Assembly (NCBI GenBank): GCA_043801445.1
Contig: JAZDMB010000002.1
Location: 1-45,580 of the forward strand
From: JAZDFP01 sp043801445
Lineage (GTDB): Bacteria; Planctomycetota; MHYJ01; JACQXL01
DNA: 45,580 nt
Reading direction: 5' to 3'
Position numbers and translations under genes: made by a program. Positions 8,802-15,917 of the stretch are shown here, one piece after another. How positions within the stretch are numbered: the stretch's first letter is position 1; every line of letters begins with the position of its first letter. The notes under the pieces are model-generated. The model was not told the origin of the DNA, ran no database searches, and was given only the letters and a program-made list of their open reading frames with translations.

Positions 8802-9835
8802 TTGAGTTCCTCCTTAATTGTGTTAAAAACCTTACACGGGTCTGCAATATCAGGAAGACAGGTTGATGAACATCTCCCGCATCCGACACAGGCAATAAAT
8901 CCAAATTTATCATGGAGATATTTTCCTTTCCTCATAAACCGATGCCGATATCTTTCCAATCTATGTTCTCTAAAGTTCTCACCTGTTGCAACCATCGCAA
9001 AATCCCGGCGTAAACATCCATCCCATGTCCTAATCCTTTTCCCATTTTTTAAGTTCAGGTCTGTTATATCCTGAACATCAAAGCAATAACAGGTCGGACA
9101 TACTAAATTACAAGAACCGCAACTGAAACAATTTTTCGCCTTTGTTTCCCATATAGGATGCTTATAATTCCCCTCTAGAAGCCCGGGTAATGCTTTAGGT
9201 GAAAAATTAATACTTTTCTTAAATTTTGATAGGATTTCTTTTTTGATATTCTCAACTTTTTTTATCGCCTTATCGTCTGCGTCATTAACTTCGGCATACT
9301 TTTCAATAAGTGATTTACCTTTTTGAGAACCGATTTCTATCGCATATTTATCACCGATATCCGTGAGCATAAGATCAAAATTGTCATCTGTAGTTGTTGT
9401 CCCCATGCTTGCCGCAAATGAATAAGAAGAAACATTCTTCATATTCACACCGATCAGGATTGATTCATCACGTTTCTTAATATAATTATAATCTGCTTTC
9501 GATTCATTGAAAAAAATATCCATCTGCTTTAACGCAATAAGATCGTAAGGGTGAATACCGATAATAATTAAGGGGGTGACTTCATTTATTGCCTGAACAG
9601 AAAACTTATCAGATAGGTTATATTTCAGCAATGTTTCGGTCGGCATCAAGAAATATTTCTTGGGAGACATGATAGTCACATCATAATCCAGACGAAGTTC
9701 ATCTGCCGAACTCAATTTATCAAAAACGAACTTGTCATCTTTAGCTTTTACTCCTACCACAGTTCTTGTGGCGTTATTTATCAAGGCATTTACAAAATTT
9801 AACAAACCATTCTTCGTAATAACTTTCGTTATCAT
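8798..9835 (-). CDS. hydB: Hydrogenase 4Fe-4S (beta) subunit
   Basis: This 345-residue protein resembles sulfhydrogenase beta and anaerobic sulfite reductase A. The N-terminal two thirds is a family-specific domain. The C-terminal part has two ferredoxin-type cluster motifs, NCFSCGSCNLVCPTCYC and CVGCGRCSSTCLPDIADPC. It probably relays electrons between the NAD(P)-binding gamma subunit and outside carriers. It is the first gene of the operon, with GAGG at a suitable distance from the ATG and a promoter 80-110 bp upstream. Its stop overlaps the hydG start (ATGA). Confidence 0.9.
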   Translation of the reverse strand: MITKVITKNGLLNFVNALINNATRTVVGVKAKDDKFVFDKLSSADELRLDYDVTIMSPKKYFLMPTETLLKYNLSDKFSVQAINEVTPLIIIGIHPYDLIALKQMDIFFNESKADYNYIKKRDESILIGVNMKNVSSYSFAASMGTTTTDDNFDLMLTDIGDKYAIEIGSQKGKSLIEKYAEVNDADDKAIKKVENIKKEILSKFKKSINFSPKALPGLLEGNYKHPIWETKAKNCFSCGSCNLVCPTCYCFDVQDITDLNLKNGKRIRTWDGCLRRDFAMVATGENFREHRLERYRHRFMRKGKYLHDKFGFIACVGCGRCSSTCLPDIADPCKVFNTIKEELK

Positions 9836-9916
9836 TTTGCTATCCTCACTCTCTTTTATTTTATATGAAGAAACCTGTCATTTAAGACGTAAAACAATAT
9901 GAAATATAGTTTAGTT

Positions 9917-9945
9917 AGAATATCCTATTACACGGCTAAAGTCAA
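9917..9945 (-). promoter_or_regulatory. Putative sigma70-type promoter of the hydBGDA operon
   Basis: On the minus strand TTGACT (9945-9940), a 17-base spacer and TATTCT (9922-9917) give a good -35/-10 pair. The expected transcript start is near 9910, leaving an untranslated leader of about 75 bases before hydB. Confidence 0.6.
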
Positions 9946-10027
9946 AATAAAAATAACAGGGAATTTAGATTTAAAGCATTTTTGATATTAATTAATTAAT
10001 CAATTCAATATGCTTAAATGTTTCAAG

Positions 10028-10226
10028 AAAACTTCGTAACCACAGATGAACACAGATGGACACAGATAATCTGTGTTTATCTTATTGTCTTATCTGTGTT
10101 ATGTTATATCCGTATTTTTATAACACGGATTATCGGGGAATTCTTTCAAATAAAGATTAACACAGATACCAAAAGAATCAGTGTTTATCTGTGTGTATCT
10201 GTAGTTTCATCTTTATATTTTCCTAT
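10028..10226. repeat. Palindromic CACAGAT word-repeat element
   Basis: Repeated CACAGAT and ATCTGTG words form a long imperfect inverted repeat that begins AACTTCGTAACCACAGAT and ends in a stretch with TTTTCCTATACCGCAA. A shorter relative with the same two ends occurs at 43660-43758. The right end encodes the last residues and the stop codon of aroA. The rest of the 9836-10212 gap holds only the hydrogenase promoter and an AT-rich spacer. Confidence 0.8.
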
Positions 10227-11628
10227 ACCGCAAAAAAGTGTAAAAAGAAGGAAATGATTTATTTATAACCGCTACATCTCCAATCTTTGTTTTACCTTCA
10301 GCAATCAAACCTGCAATGGCTGACATCATCGCAATACGATGGTCATTATGAGAAGAACATGTTCCTCCGAATAATTTAGTCGGTCCTTTGATAATCAATC
10401 CATCATTCCCGCCTGACCGGACGCCAGGTCGGGCAGGTGTTTCTTTAATATCAGCGCCTAATTTAGAAAGTTCTTGAACAATTGCTTTGAGACGGTCACT
10501 CTCTTTAACACGTAATTCTCCTGCACCATTAATTACAGTTATTCCTTTTGCCTGAGTAGCAATCAGCGCCAGGATAGGTATTTCATCAATCATAGAAGGA
10601 ATTATATTACCTGATATTTTTATGCCTCTTAGATTAGAATAACTTACGCTAATATCACCTATTGGTTCAGTATTCGGGATTCGTGATGCGTGATGCGTGA
10701 TGCGCGATAAATTTGCTCCCATTCTCTTCAATATGCTAAGTAATCCAATACGGTACGGATTAAGCCCGACATTCTTGATAATAATTTTAGAATGAGGTAT
10801 CAGAAGTCCGGCCGCGATGAAATATGCAGCAGATGAAAAATCTCCGGGGATTTCTATATTAACCGGTTTAAGAGATTTACCACTAAGATACAACGTAATT
10901 TTTCTTCTTTGTGTTCTTAGTGCCTTTGTGGTGAAAAGATTTAATAGTCGTTCAGTATGGTCTCTTGTCGGTATCGGCTCATAAATTACGGTTTCTCCTT
11001 TAGCATAAAGCCCTGCCAAGAGAATAGCTGATTTGACCTGGGCACTCGCTACAGGCATTGTATATTTAATAGAATTGAGTTTTTCGGATGCAGTCCTTTC
11101 TTGCTGCCCTGTGCCTTCGGCAGATCCGCCTTTGGCGTGAGAGGGATAGATATAGAGCGGTAACTTGCCATCTTTAGATTCTATTCTTGCGCCCATCTTC
11201 CGCAAAGGTCCAATCACCCGCTCCATAGGACGAGTAAGTAATGTTTTCTTACCGGTTATCACTGAAGGAAACGACTGCCCTGCCAAAAAACCAGTGAGTA
11301 ACCGTGCCGCAGTGCCTGATTCAGATACATTCAATGGTTTATCAGGTTTCTGCAATCCATGCAGTCCCTTACCATATACGATGGCAGTTGTGCCTTTCAG
11401 TTTTATCCGTATACCCAATTGTCTGATGCAATTAATCGTAGCACGGCAGTCGTCAGAGAGCGGGATATTTCTTATAGTACTTTTGCCATCAGCCCCGAAG
11501 TTATCGGGACTCCGCTGCGGCTCCGCAATTGCGGACAGAATAATGGCACGTTGTGCAATAGATTTGTCGCCAGGCAAGTAAATAGAACCTTTGATTGGCT
11601 TATCACGATGACGTATATTAAGAAACAT
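10213..11628 (-). CDS. aroA: 3-phosphoshikimate 1-carboxyvinyltransferase (EPSP synthase) with five repeat insertions
   Basis: EPSP synthase joins shikimate 3-phosphate and phosphoenolpyruvate in the chorismate pathway. Diagnostic blocks are present in order: LPGDKSIAQRA, SGTAARLLTGF, TRPMERVIGPL, ASAQVKSAILLAG, DEIPILALIA, ELRVKESDR and NDHRIAM. The protein has 471 residues where about 430 is usual. The surplus lies in five stretches between the conserved blocks, each encoded by repeat-like DNA. The C-terminal LRYRKI and the stop lie in the end of a palindromic element. The frame extends to 11655 with a TTG, but the ATG at 11628 starts the conserved sequence. All key motifs are intact, so an active enzyme is plausible. 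aroK lies 12 kb away. Confidence 0.92.
   Translation of the reverse strand: MFLNIRHRDKPIKGSIYLPGDKSIAQRAIILSAIAEPQRSPDNFGADGKSTIRNIPLSDDCRATINCIRQLGIRIKLKGTTAIVYGKGLHGLQKPDKPLNVSESGTAARLLTGFLAGQSFPSVITGKKTLLTRPMERVIGPLRKMGARIESKDGKLPLYIYPSHAKGGSAEGTGQQERTASEKLNSIKYTMPVASAQVKSAILLAGLYAKGETVIYEPIPTRDHTERLLNLFTTKALRTQRRKITLYLSGKSLKPVNIEIPGDFSSAAYFIAAGLLIPHSKIIIKNVGLNPYRIGLLSILKRMGANLSRITHHASRIPNTEPIGDISVSYSNLRGIKISGNIIPSMIDEIPILALIATQAKGITVINGAGELRVKESDRLKAIVQELSKLGADIKETPARPGVRSGGNDGLIIKGPTKLFGGTCSSHNDHRIAMMSAIAGLIAEGKTKIGDVAVINKSFPSFYTFLRYRKI
10408..10437. repeat. GC-rich hairpin repeat inside aroA (insertion 1)
   Basis: This 30-bp imperfect palindrome matches the intergenic copy at 12680-12709 at 25 of 30 positions. 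It is translated as PARPGVRSGG between KET and NDGLIIKG, where the family normally runs directly from ETP to DGL. Confidence 0.8.
10673..10712. repeat. GATGCGT tandem repeat inside aroA (insertion 2)
   Basis: GTGATGCGTGATGCGTGATGCG is a short tandem repeat on the plus strand. In the aroA frame it gives RITHHASRIPN between MGANLS and TEPIGDISV, a point where homologues have a short loop. Confidence 0.7.
10897..10938. repeat. CACAAAG word repeat inside aroA (insertion 3)
   Basis: On the minus strand this reads ACCACAAAGGCACTAAGAAC and onward, the same wording as the intergenic elements at 5277, 11636, 17916 and 45145. It supplies TTKALRTQRRK in a loop of the C-terminal domain. Confidence 0.75.
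11087..11142. repeat. GC-rich hairpin repeat inside aroA (insertion 4)
   Basis: TGCCTTCGGCA and CGCCTTTGGCG are two small hairpins in tandem. They encode roughly KGGSAEGTGQQERTASEK just before the conserved SIKYTMPVASAQVKS block. Confidence 0.7.
11483..11524. repeat. GC-rich hairpin repeat inside aroA (insertion 5)
   Basis: The minus strand has GGAGTCCCGATAACTTCGGG, related to the GGGAGTCCCG...CCCGAT repeats at 15787, 36353 and 44373. It encodes QRSPDNFGADGK between ILSAIAEP and STIRNIPLSDD, where homologues have only a few residues. Confidence 0.7.
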
Positions 11629-11635
11629 AAAGCAA

Positions 11636-11705
11636 TTAAACCACAAAGAACACAAAGGTCACGAAGGAATAATCTTACTTTTGTGCTCTCTGTGAACTTT
11701 GTGGT
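11636..11705. repeat. Palindromic element with AACCACAAAG ends
   Basis: AACCACAAAG at the left and CTTTGTGGTT at the right form terminal inverted repeats around internal CACAAAG/CTTTTGTG words. It sits directly upstream of the aroA start and leaves little room for a leader. Confidence 0.7.
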
Positions 11706-11772
11706 TAGATTAAACTTTTTATCTAACGGAGTCAAGATTTACACTTTTTACTTTATACTTTTGACTTTCTAA

Positions 11773-11795
11773 GGGGGAGGGGGGAGGGTGGGGGG
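11773..11795 (+). other. G-quadruplex motif
   Basis: Four G-runs (5, 6, 3 and 6 G) are separated by single A, A and T bases, the ideal pattern for a very stable quadruplex. It marks the left end of the gene-free satellite region; a run of C follows at 11801. Confidence 0.75.
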
Positions 11796-11816
11796 TAGTA
11801 CCCCCGGCCTACATTA

Positions 11817-12045
11817 GGTATATTCCCGGCCCTGCAGAGGTGCATATCATACCGTATATAGGTATATTCCAGGCCCCACGGAGGTGCATACTATACCGCA
11901 TATAGGTATATTCTATACCCTACGGAGACGCATATCATGCCGTATATAGGCATATTCCATACCCTATGAAGGTGCATACTATAGCGTATATAGGTATATA
12001 CCGTAGCGCCGGGTCGGTGTATGTCACCAATAACCATACACACCC
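11817..12045. repeat. 44-bp minisatellite array
   Basis: Four complete 44-bp units start with GGTATATTC at 11817, 11861, 11905 and 11949, and a degenerate fifth begins at 11993. Each has a variable centre, then GAGGTGCATA and ends near CCGTATATA. The stop-free stretch at 11891-12094 on the minus strand is a by-product of this periodicity and shows no protein signature. Confidence 0.85.
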
Positions 12046-12199
12046 CATAGCATACCCTCGTATAGGATAGACGATATGGAGTGTTGGTGGACATAGCCCC
12101 CTATAGGTAGTAATTTTTAGAGTTTTTTGAGGTCAGGGGGGGGTAGGTAGGGTAGTAGATACCGGTTACCTCAGTCACTGATATGGAGTATAACACAAG
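12046..12199. other. Gene-free spacer between the two arrays
   Basis: This stretch has G-runs (near 12137-12155), two ATATGGAGT words and an AT-rich patch. I find no reading frame with a start signal and no RNA fold I recognise. Confidence 0.4.
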
Positions 12200-12507
12200 T
12201 ACTTGACCTTTATAACACAGATACTTAACCTCTACGACACGCCTACTTGTCCTTTATACGCCATATACTTAACCTCTATGACACGCATACTTGACCTCTA
12301 TACGCCATCTACTTAACCTTTATAACACGCATACTTGACCTCTATACGCCATATACTTAACCTTTATAACACGCATACTTAACCTCTATACGCCATCTAC
12401 TTGACCTTTATAACACGCATACTTAACCTCTATACGCCATATACTTAACCTCTATAACACACATACTCGACCCCTATACGCCATCTACTTAACCTCTATA
12501 TTACAGA
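12200..12507. repeat. 22-bp tandem array with alternating unit types
   Basis: Fourteen 22-bp units start at 12200 and run without a gap. From unit 2 on, two versions alternate strictly: TACTTAACCT(C/T)TATAACACGCA-like and TACTTGACCTCTATACGCCAT-like. The higher-order period is therefore 44 bp, the same as the neighbouring array. There are no spacers, so this is not a CRISPR. Confidence 0.92.
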
Positions 12508-12575
12508 AGTTCGGAGGTTAACCAAGTTAGAAAAAACTGATGAGAGAAAATCCGGCGGCGGTTAACAGGGGCTAT

Positions 12576-12857
12576 TTAGGTATGGCGTCACCAGAATTGT
12601 AAGAGATTCCCGGAGAATCGCTTACCGCATCACAGGAAATTGGCTACTTTCAGTGGTCCCTGACGGGACTGCTTTCTTGCCCGCCAGACCGGATGCCCTG
12701 TCGGGCTGGGGTCTCGCCCCGTAAGGGGTCGGTGTGTGGCACCGGATTACTTTTATACCATTATATTCAGTTTTGTCAATAGGCAATCTTGAAAATACTT
12801 CAGATTTGTTGGAGCAGGATATTAATTAGGTATGGTGTCCCAGTAATTACCAGAATT
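12576..12857. repeat. Direct pair TTAGGTATGG(C/T)GTC...CCAG.AATT
   Basis: TTAGGTATGGCGTCACCAGAATT at 12576 recurs in a variant form at 12826. The wording resembles sequences I remember beside IS200-like/REP-associated transposases in environmental genomes, but no transposase lies here. The segment between could be a relic non-autonomous element. The rest of 12508-12857 holds the hairpins listed below and no gene. Confidence 0.45.
12655..12727. repeat. Cluster of three GC-rich hairpins
   Basis: GTCCCTGACGGGACT, then a 30-bp imperfect palindrome (12680-12709) and GCCCCGTAAGGGGT follow one another. The middle one is the intergenic counterpart of aroA insertion 1. The first recurs in the elements at 15787-15865 and 44373-44438. 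Confidence 0.75.
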
Positions 12858-13244
12858 CTATAGTGTCATTTTGCATTCCGGGCATTGCTTGCTCATACCT
12901 TGCCATATTATATATATGATTCCTATAACAATTGAAATAATAAGAAGAGCACCTGCTGCGCTTGCACTGGCATCAAATATAACTCCAAGAATAAGAGCGC
13001 AAACCGGGAAAAAGATTGCTACTAAACAACCAGTTTCAGTTTTAGCTTTTGGTTCTATGGTTTTATGACAGTAAGGACATTCAACCATGCCTTGAGGGAT
13101 TATTTTATTTTGGGCATTGTTCTGCTGGTTTGAGATAGGATTGGAATCTCTTGGTTCAGTAGGCTTGGTTAGGAATTCTCCGCAATGTTTACATTTTATC
13201 GCCTCATCTTGTATTTCTTCGGCACAATAAGGACATTTTTTCAT
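12858..13244 (-). CDS. Membrane protein with split zinc ribbons
   Basis: This 128-residue protein opens with a zinc ribbon (CPYCAEEIQDEAIKCKHC). After a polar Asn/Gln-rich linker a second half-ribbon (CPYCHKTI, about residue 55) follows, then two hydrophobic helices (about 74-115) and a last CPEC. The second CPYC and the terminal CPEC may pair across the membrane hairpin to bind one zinc. No function is known to me. It is the last gene of a minus-strand run of small zinc-ribbon, lipoprotein and membrane genes. Confidence 0.75.
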   Translation of the reverse strand: MKKCPYCAEEIQDEAIKCKHCGEFLTKPTEPRDSNPISNQQNNAQNKIIPQGMVECPYCHKTIEPKAKTETGCLVAIFFPVCALILGVIFDASASAAGALLIISIVIGIIYIIWQGMSKQCPECKMTL

Positions 13245-13269
13245 TGTTTATTACATTATTTACGGTTTT

Positions 13270-13605
13270 CTATTTTTCGTATTTCTTTCCACCCGTTGAC
13301 CATAGGTAAAACGTTTCTGAATATCCAAATCTACAAATCTCTCTTTCCTTTACTATTTCGGCTAGTGTGCCAAGCATCATGCCTCTGCCAAAAAGAGACA
13401 CTCCTGCGCCTGACTTCTCAAGCAATCCATCAGCCGAAGCAACAAAAGGCAGGTTTAATCCATTACGCCAATAGATAATGGTTACACCGTCTGGAATTGA
13501 TCCTATAGGCTGAACCACGAAAATACCGCAAAACAGCCAAAAGCAAAGTGCTAATATGCCAAAGGCGCAAACAATAATTATTAGAAGTCTCTTTTTTTTA
13601 TTCAT
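13270..13605 (-). CDS. Small membrane-anchored protein of unknown function
   Basis: This 111-residue protein has a basic N-terminus (MNKKKRL) and one long hydrophobic helix (about 7-32). The polar domain of about 75 residues contains the patch DGVTIIYWRNGLNLPF. The likely topology is one membrane helix with the soluble part outside. I recognise no family. It lies 25 bp upstream of the zinc-ribbon membrane protein gene on the same strand. Confidence 0.65.
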   Translation of the reverse strand: MNKKKRLLIIIVCAFGILALCFWLFCGIFVVQPIGSIPDGVTIIYWRNGLNLPFVASADGLLEKSGAGVSLFGRGMMLGTLAEIVKEREICRFGYSETFYLWSTGGKKYEK

Positions 13606-13681
13606 CTTTATAGTATTACTATGACATCTTACTTATCTCAATGCGGTATTGCGTCTCTCGAATTACCAAGTGACTTACGGC

Positions 13682-14158
13682 TCATTTATTATCATCTGCC
13701 AAAACAATAAATCTAATTTTTTCGTTATTTGTCTCTAATACCTTAATGCGAAAATTGCAGCATACAATAATATCAGATTTAGCTATATCATATTTCAATT
13801 CTTGAGGAGTAATGTCAACATTACTGTCGTATACTTTCATTTCTGTTTGTATTTCTAAAAGACACGCCAATTTCTCTCTGTCAGATGAATAACCTGTACT
13901 AAAATCTTGTTTAGAATTAAGTTGAATTGTATCGCCCGTTCGTCCGGAATACATTAAATAACGGCTGAGTTCAGCATCCCCACTCGTTATTTTTAGCACT
14001 ACCATTTCTCTCCCAACCGAAGAAGTCATTTCAGCATTAATAACATAATTTTTGCTTGCTGTAGCTTGAGGCCGATACGCTTGAGATTGATTATTAAAAT
14101 TCTCACAACCACAAACAGATAATATTAAAACGATTATTAACCAAATTGTCCTTTTCAT
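13682..14158 (-). CDS. Putative lipoprotein of unknown function
   Basis: The 158-residue product begins MKRTIWLIIVLILSVCGCEN, a lipoprotein signal with two candidate lipobox cysteines (17 and 19). The mature part is mostly beta-like and has few recognisable features; a segment around ELKYDIAKSDIIVCCNFRIKV may form the core. A good AAGGAG site precedes the ATG. It is not assigned to a family. Confidence 0.7.
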   Translation of the reverse strand: MKRTIWLIIVLILSVCGCENFNNQSQAYRPQATASKNYVINAEMTSSVGREMVVLKITSGDAELSRYLMYSGRTGDTIQLNSKQDFSTGYSSDREKLACLLEIQTEMKVYDSNVDITPQELKYDIAKSDIIVCCNFRIKVLETNNEKIRFIVLADDNK

Positions 14159-14185
14159 GTTAATCTCCTTATTTACTATCTTACT

Positions 14186-14317
14186 TTACCTAAATTCAGT
14201 TCCATTGCATTTTGGGCATGGAGGAAGAACGTCATCATCGTCATCAAGAGTAACTTCTTGACCACATTTTTTACAAGTATAACTCCCCTTCCCCGGTTTT
14301 TCTCCTGTTGTTGGCAT
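14186..14317 (-). CDS. 43-residue zinc-ribbon protein
   Basis: A short gene reads MPTTGEKPGKGSYTCKKCGQ, then an acidic stretch of five Asp and LPPCPKCNGTEFR. The two CxxC knuckles make a compact zinc ribbon. The upstream GGGGTGAT matches the 16S anti-Shine-Dalgarno sequence at good spacing, which argues that it is translated. It fits between the Ada-like secreted protein and the lipoprotein gene on the same strand. Similar mini zinc ribbons with an LPPCPxC ending occur widely; their role is unknown. Confidence 0.75.
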   Translation of the reverse strand: MPTTGEKPGKGSYTCKKCGQEVTLDDDDDVLPPCPKCNGTEFR

Positions 14318-14338
14318 TCTAATCACCCCCTTTCATTC

Positions 14339-14572
14339 TTACGGTTTACACACACTACAAGCCGTATATCCTTGATTTGTCGCATCTTGCCTACTTATTG
14401 CAATAGCGCCTCCACTGAGATATTGACAACCTGAGCGATGATATTTTGAGCCGCTATTAGTTATATAAACTGTGCCGCTACTGCCACTATCACTCCCACT
14501 TTTGCCACAAGCACCACCATAACCAAATATCATTACGCCAATTATGATTATTACTAATAATATTTGTTTCAT
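14339..14572 (-). CDS. Small secreted protein with Ada-like metal-binding motif
   Basis: The 77-residue product has an N-terminal signal or lipoprotein segment (MKQILLVIIIIGVMIFGYGGAC), a Gly/Ser linker and a compact domain YITNSGSKYHRSGCQYL...YTACSVCKP. The arrangement KYHRxGC...C(S/K)xC is that of the short Ada-type zinc-binding domain often fused to extracellular nuclease domains; here it stands alone. A second in-frame ATG at 14581 is possible. Neither start has a clear Shine-Dalgarno site. Confidence 0.72.
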   Translation of the reverse strand: MKQILLVIIIIGVMIFGYGGACGKSGSDSGSSGTVYITNSGSKYHRSGCQYLSGGAIAISRQDATNQGYTACSVCKP

Positions 14573-14602
14573 AATAAACATCTGTATTTAACCATGTTCC
14601 CT

Positions 14603-15721
14603 TTAATCCAAATCTTTTATTGCCCGTCCTAAAATCATTGAGAAGACTTTAACATCATTATCGAACTTGAAAAACGGACTCTTCCCTGTTTCCTTGTCTA
14701 TTTCCACGCCATTTTTATAAGGCGTAAAATCTAACACCTTGTTTAGCCCTATCGTTGTATTTTTACGGGCCCCCATAAATATCAATCTTTTACTGGTTAG
14801 ATAAATACGACCCGAATCTATCGGCATTAAAACATCTTCGGAAATTCTGTTAACAGCTAAATCACCAGCTCGCCAGTATACCCCCTTACATATTTTTATC
14901 CTTACCGTAGGTCCACCGTATTGTATACGCCGGGTCACTCTTCTATTTTCCAGCCATTCAATATCACAGGCATAATAACATTTCTCTTCCCGCTGGAGAT
15001 TTATAGGCGCTCTTATTTCCGGCACATCACCATTCTCAATAAGCCAGAAAAGACGGTACCGGTCTAAAACGGACTTCATTTTAGGCTCATAATTGATATT
15101 GGCATCTAAGTTCCTCGCCAAATCATCAAGTTCTTTTTCCTCAGTCGGAGAAAGTCTCTCGTCAGCCAGCTTAAAACATAGCACCTGCTCAAAATACTTC
15201 TGGCCTTGTAAAGAATATATATTCCGCGCAGTTTCATCAGGTAATTTCAATTCGTTCTTTAGTTTCTCAAGGAAACCTTTCTCTTCCGGAGATAGACTGC
15301 CATCAAGCAGTGCATCATCAAACTGTTTCTTATAAACTTCCCCAGCTGTTTCATTATGAATCGTATTTACATCCTTATCATTCAAGCAAAGGATACTCTT
15401 CAAATGTGCGAGATTATTGATTTCATCGTCATTCAATAATTTATCCTGAAGACAATACGCAAGGTAATCCTTATAGAACTCTTGTAAGTGTTTCGGGAAT
15501 TTTCTGGCTAAATTAACCTTGTATTTAGCAGCGATGGTTTGGACCTGTTCTATAGAAACATCTTTCAGTTGGGGTGTGACAGCTAATAAGTTATTTATCT
15601 CATTAATAGCATTTATCTTGGGTTTCCAGTCAAAAAGACGCTGGAAGATATTCGGCTTTTTTAATGGCAACTCTCCGAAAGGCACTGCAGTATTCATAAA
15701 ACTATCTAATTCCGGTGACAC
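14603..15721 (-). CDS. TerB-like helical protein with C-terminal PH-like domain
   Basis: This soluble 372-residue protein has no signal peptide. The first two thirds is helical and contains repeated acidic turns (LQDKLLNDDEINNLAHL, LLDGSLSPEEKGFLEKL, LADERLSPTEEKELDDL), similar to TerB-like modules. The last 110 residues contain SGRIYLTSKRLIFMG and FTPYKNGVEI, typical of bacterial PH/GRAM-like domains that bind membranes or proteins. A GTG start at 15721 fits the reading frame; Met9 is an alternative. It is the promoter-proximal gene of the small-protein cluster. Confidence 0.7.
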   Translation of the reverse strand: MSPELDSFMNTAVPFGELPLKKPNIFQRLFDWKPKINAINEINNLLAVTPQLKDVSIEQVQTIAAKYKVNLARKFPKHLQEFYKDYLAYCLQDKLLNDDEINNLAHLKSILCLNDKDVNTIHNETAGEVYKKQFDDALLDGSLSPEEKGFLEKLKNELKLPDETARNIYSLQGQKYFEQVLCFKLADERLSPTEEKELDDLARNLDANINYEPKMKSVLDRYRLFWLIENGDVPEIRAPINLQREEKCYYACDIEWLENRRVTRRIQYGGPTVRIKICKGVYWRAGDLAVNRISEDVLMPIDSGRIYLTSKRLIFMGARKNTTIGLNKVLDFTPYKNGVEIDKETGKSPFFKFDNDVKVFSMILGRAIKDLD

Positions 15722-15786
15722 TTTTCTTTATTTCACTACTAAAACCGTCTTATTCGCTAAATCCGCTCACCTAATTACTTTGCCGA

Positions 15787-15865
15787 CCCCGATGAGTAAT
15801 CGGGATAAGAGCCAGTCCCTGACGGGACTCCCTGCGGTGTAACGACCATAGGCCTAACTGGCTCT
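15787..15865. repeat. Nested double-hairpin repeat (minus orientation)
   Basis: Read on the minus strand it is AGAGCCAGT, a variable middle with GGGAGTCCCGTCAGGGACT, then GGCTCTTATCCCGAT and ATCGGGG. Two hairpins (AGCCAGT/ACTGGCT and CCCGAT/ATCGGG) follow each other. The same plan occurs at 36353-36420, and a version is inserted in the M20 gene at 44373-44438. Confidence 0.8.
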
Positions 15866-15910
15866 AAGAAAACTAACCGCCATTCCCATTCCGCCGGACA
15901 TACAGAGTGT
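15854..15910 (-). pseudogene. 3'-end fragment of a thiolase gene
   Basis: Positions 15879-15910 are identical over 32 bp to 16728-16759 in the thiolase gene. Translation in the same frame continues as TLCMSGGMGMAVSFLRAS before a stop at 15854. The three codons after the identical core encode the same residues with two synonymous changes (GCG GTT AGT against GCT GTG AGT). This suggests a real coding relic, either a decayed tandem copy or the original 3' end displaced by the toxin-antitoxin segment. Confidence 0.75.
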
Positions 15911-15917
15911 GACCAAT

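Noticed and set aside
11891..12094. Tyr-rich reading frame in the minisatellite
   Set aside because: It arises from the 44-bp periodicity; no start signal and no protein family.
12200..12507. CRISPR array
   Set aside because: Units of 22 bp follow each other with no unique spacers, and no cas gene is present.
12537..12549. Hammerhead-like core CTGATGA...GAAA
   Set aside because: No stem II can form between the two boxes, and no matching stems I and III with a cleavage site are seen.
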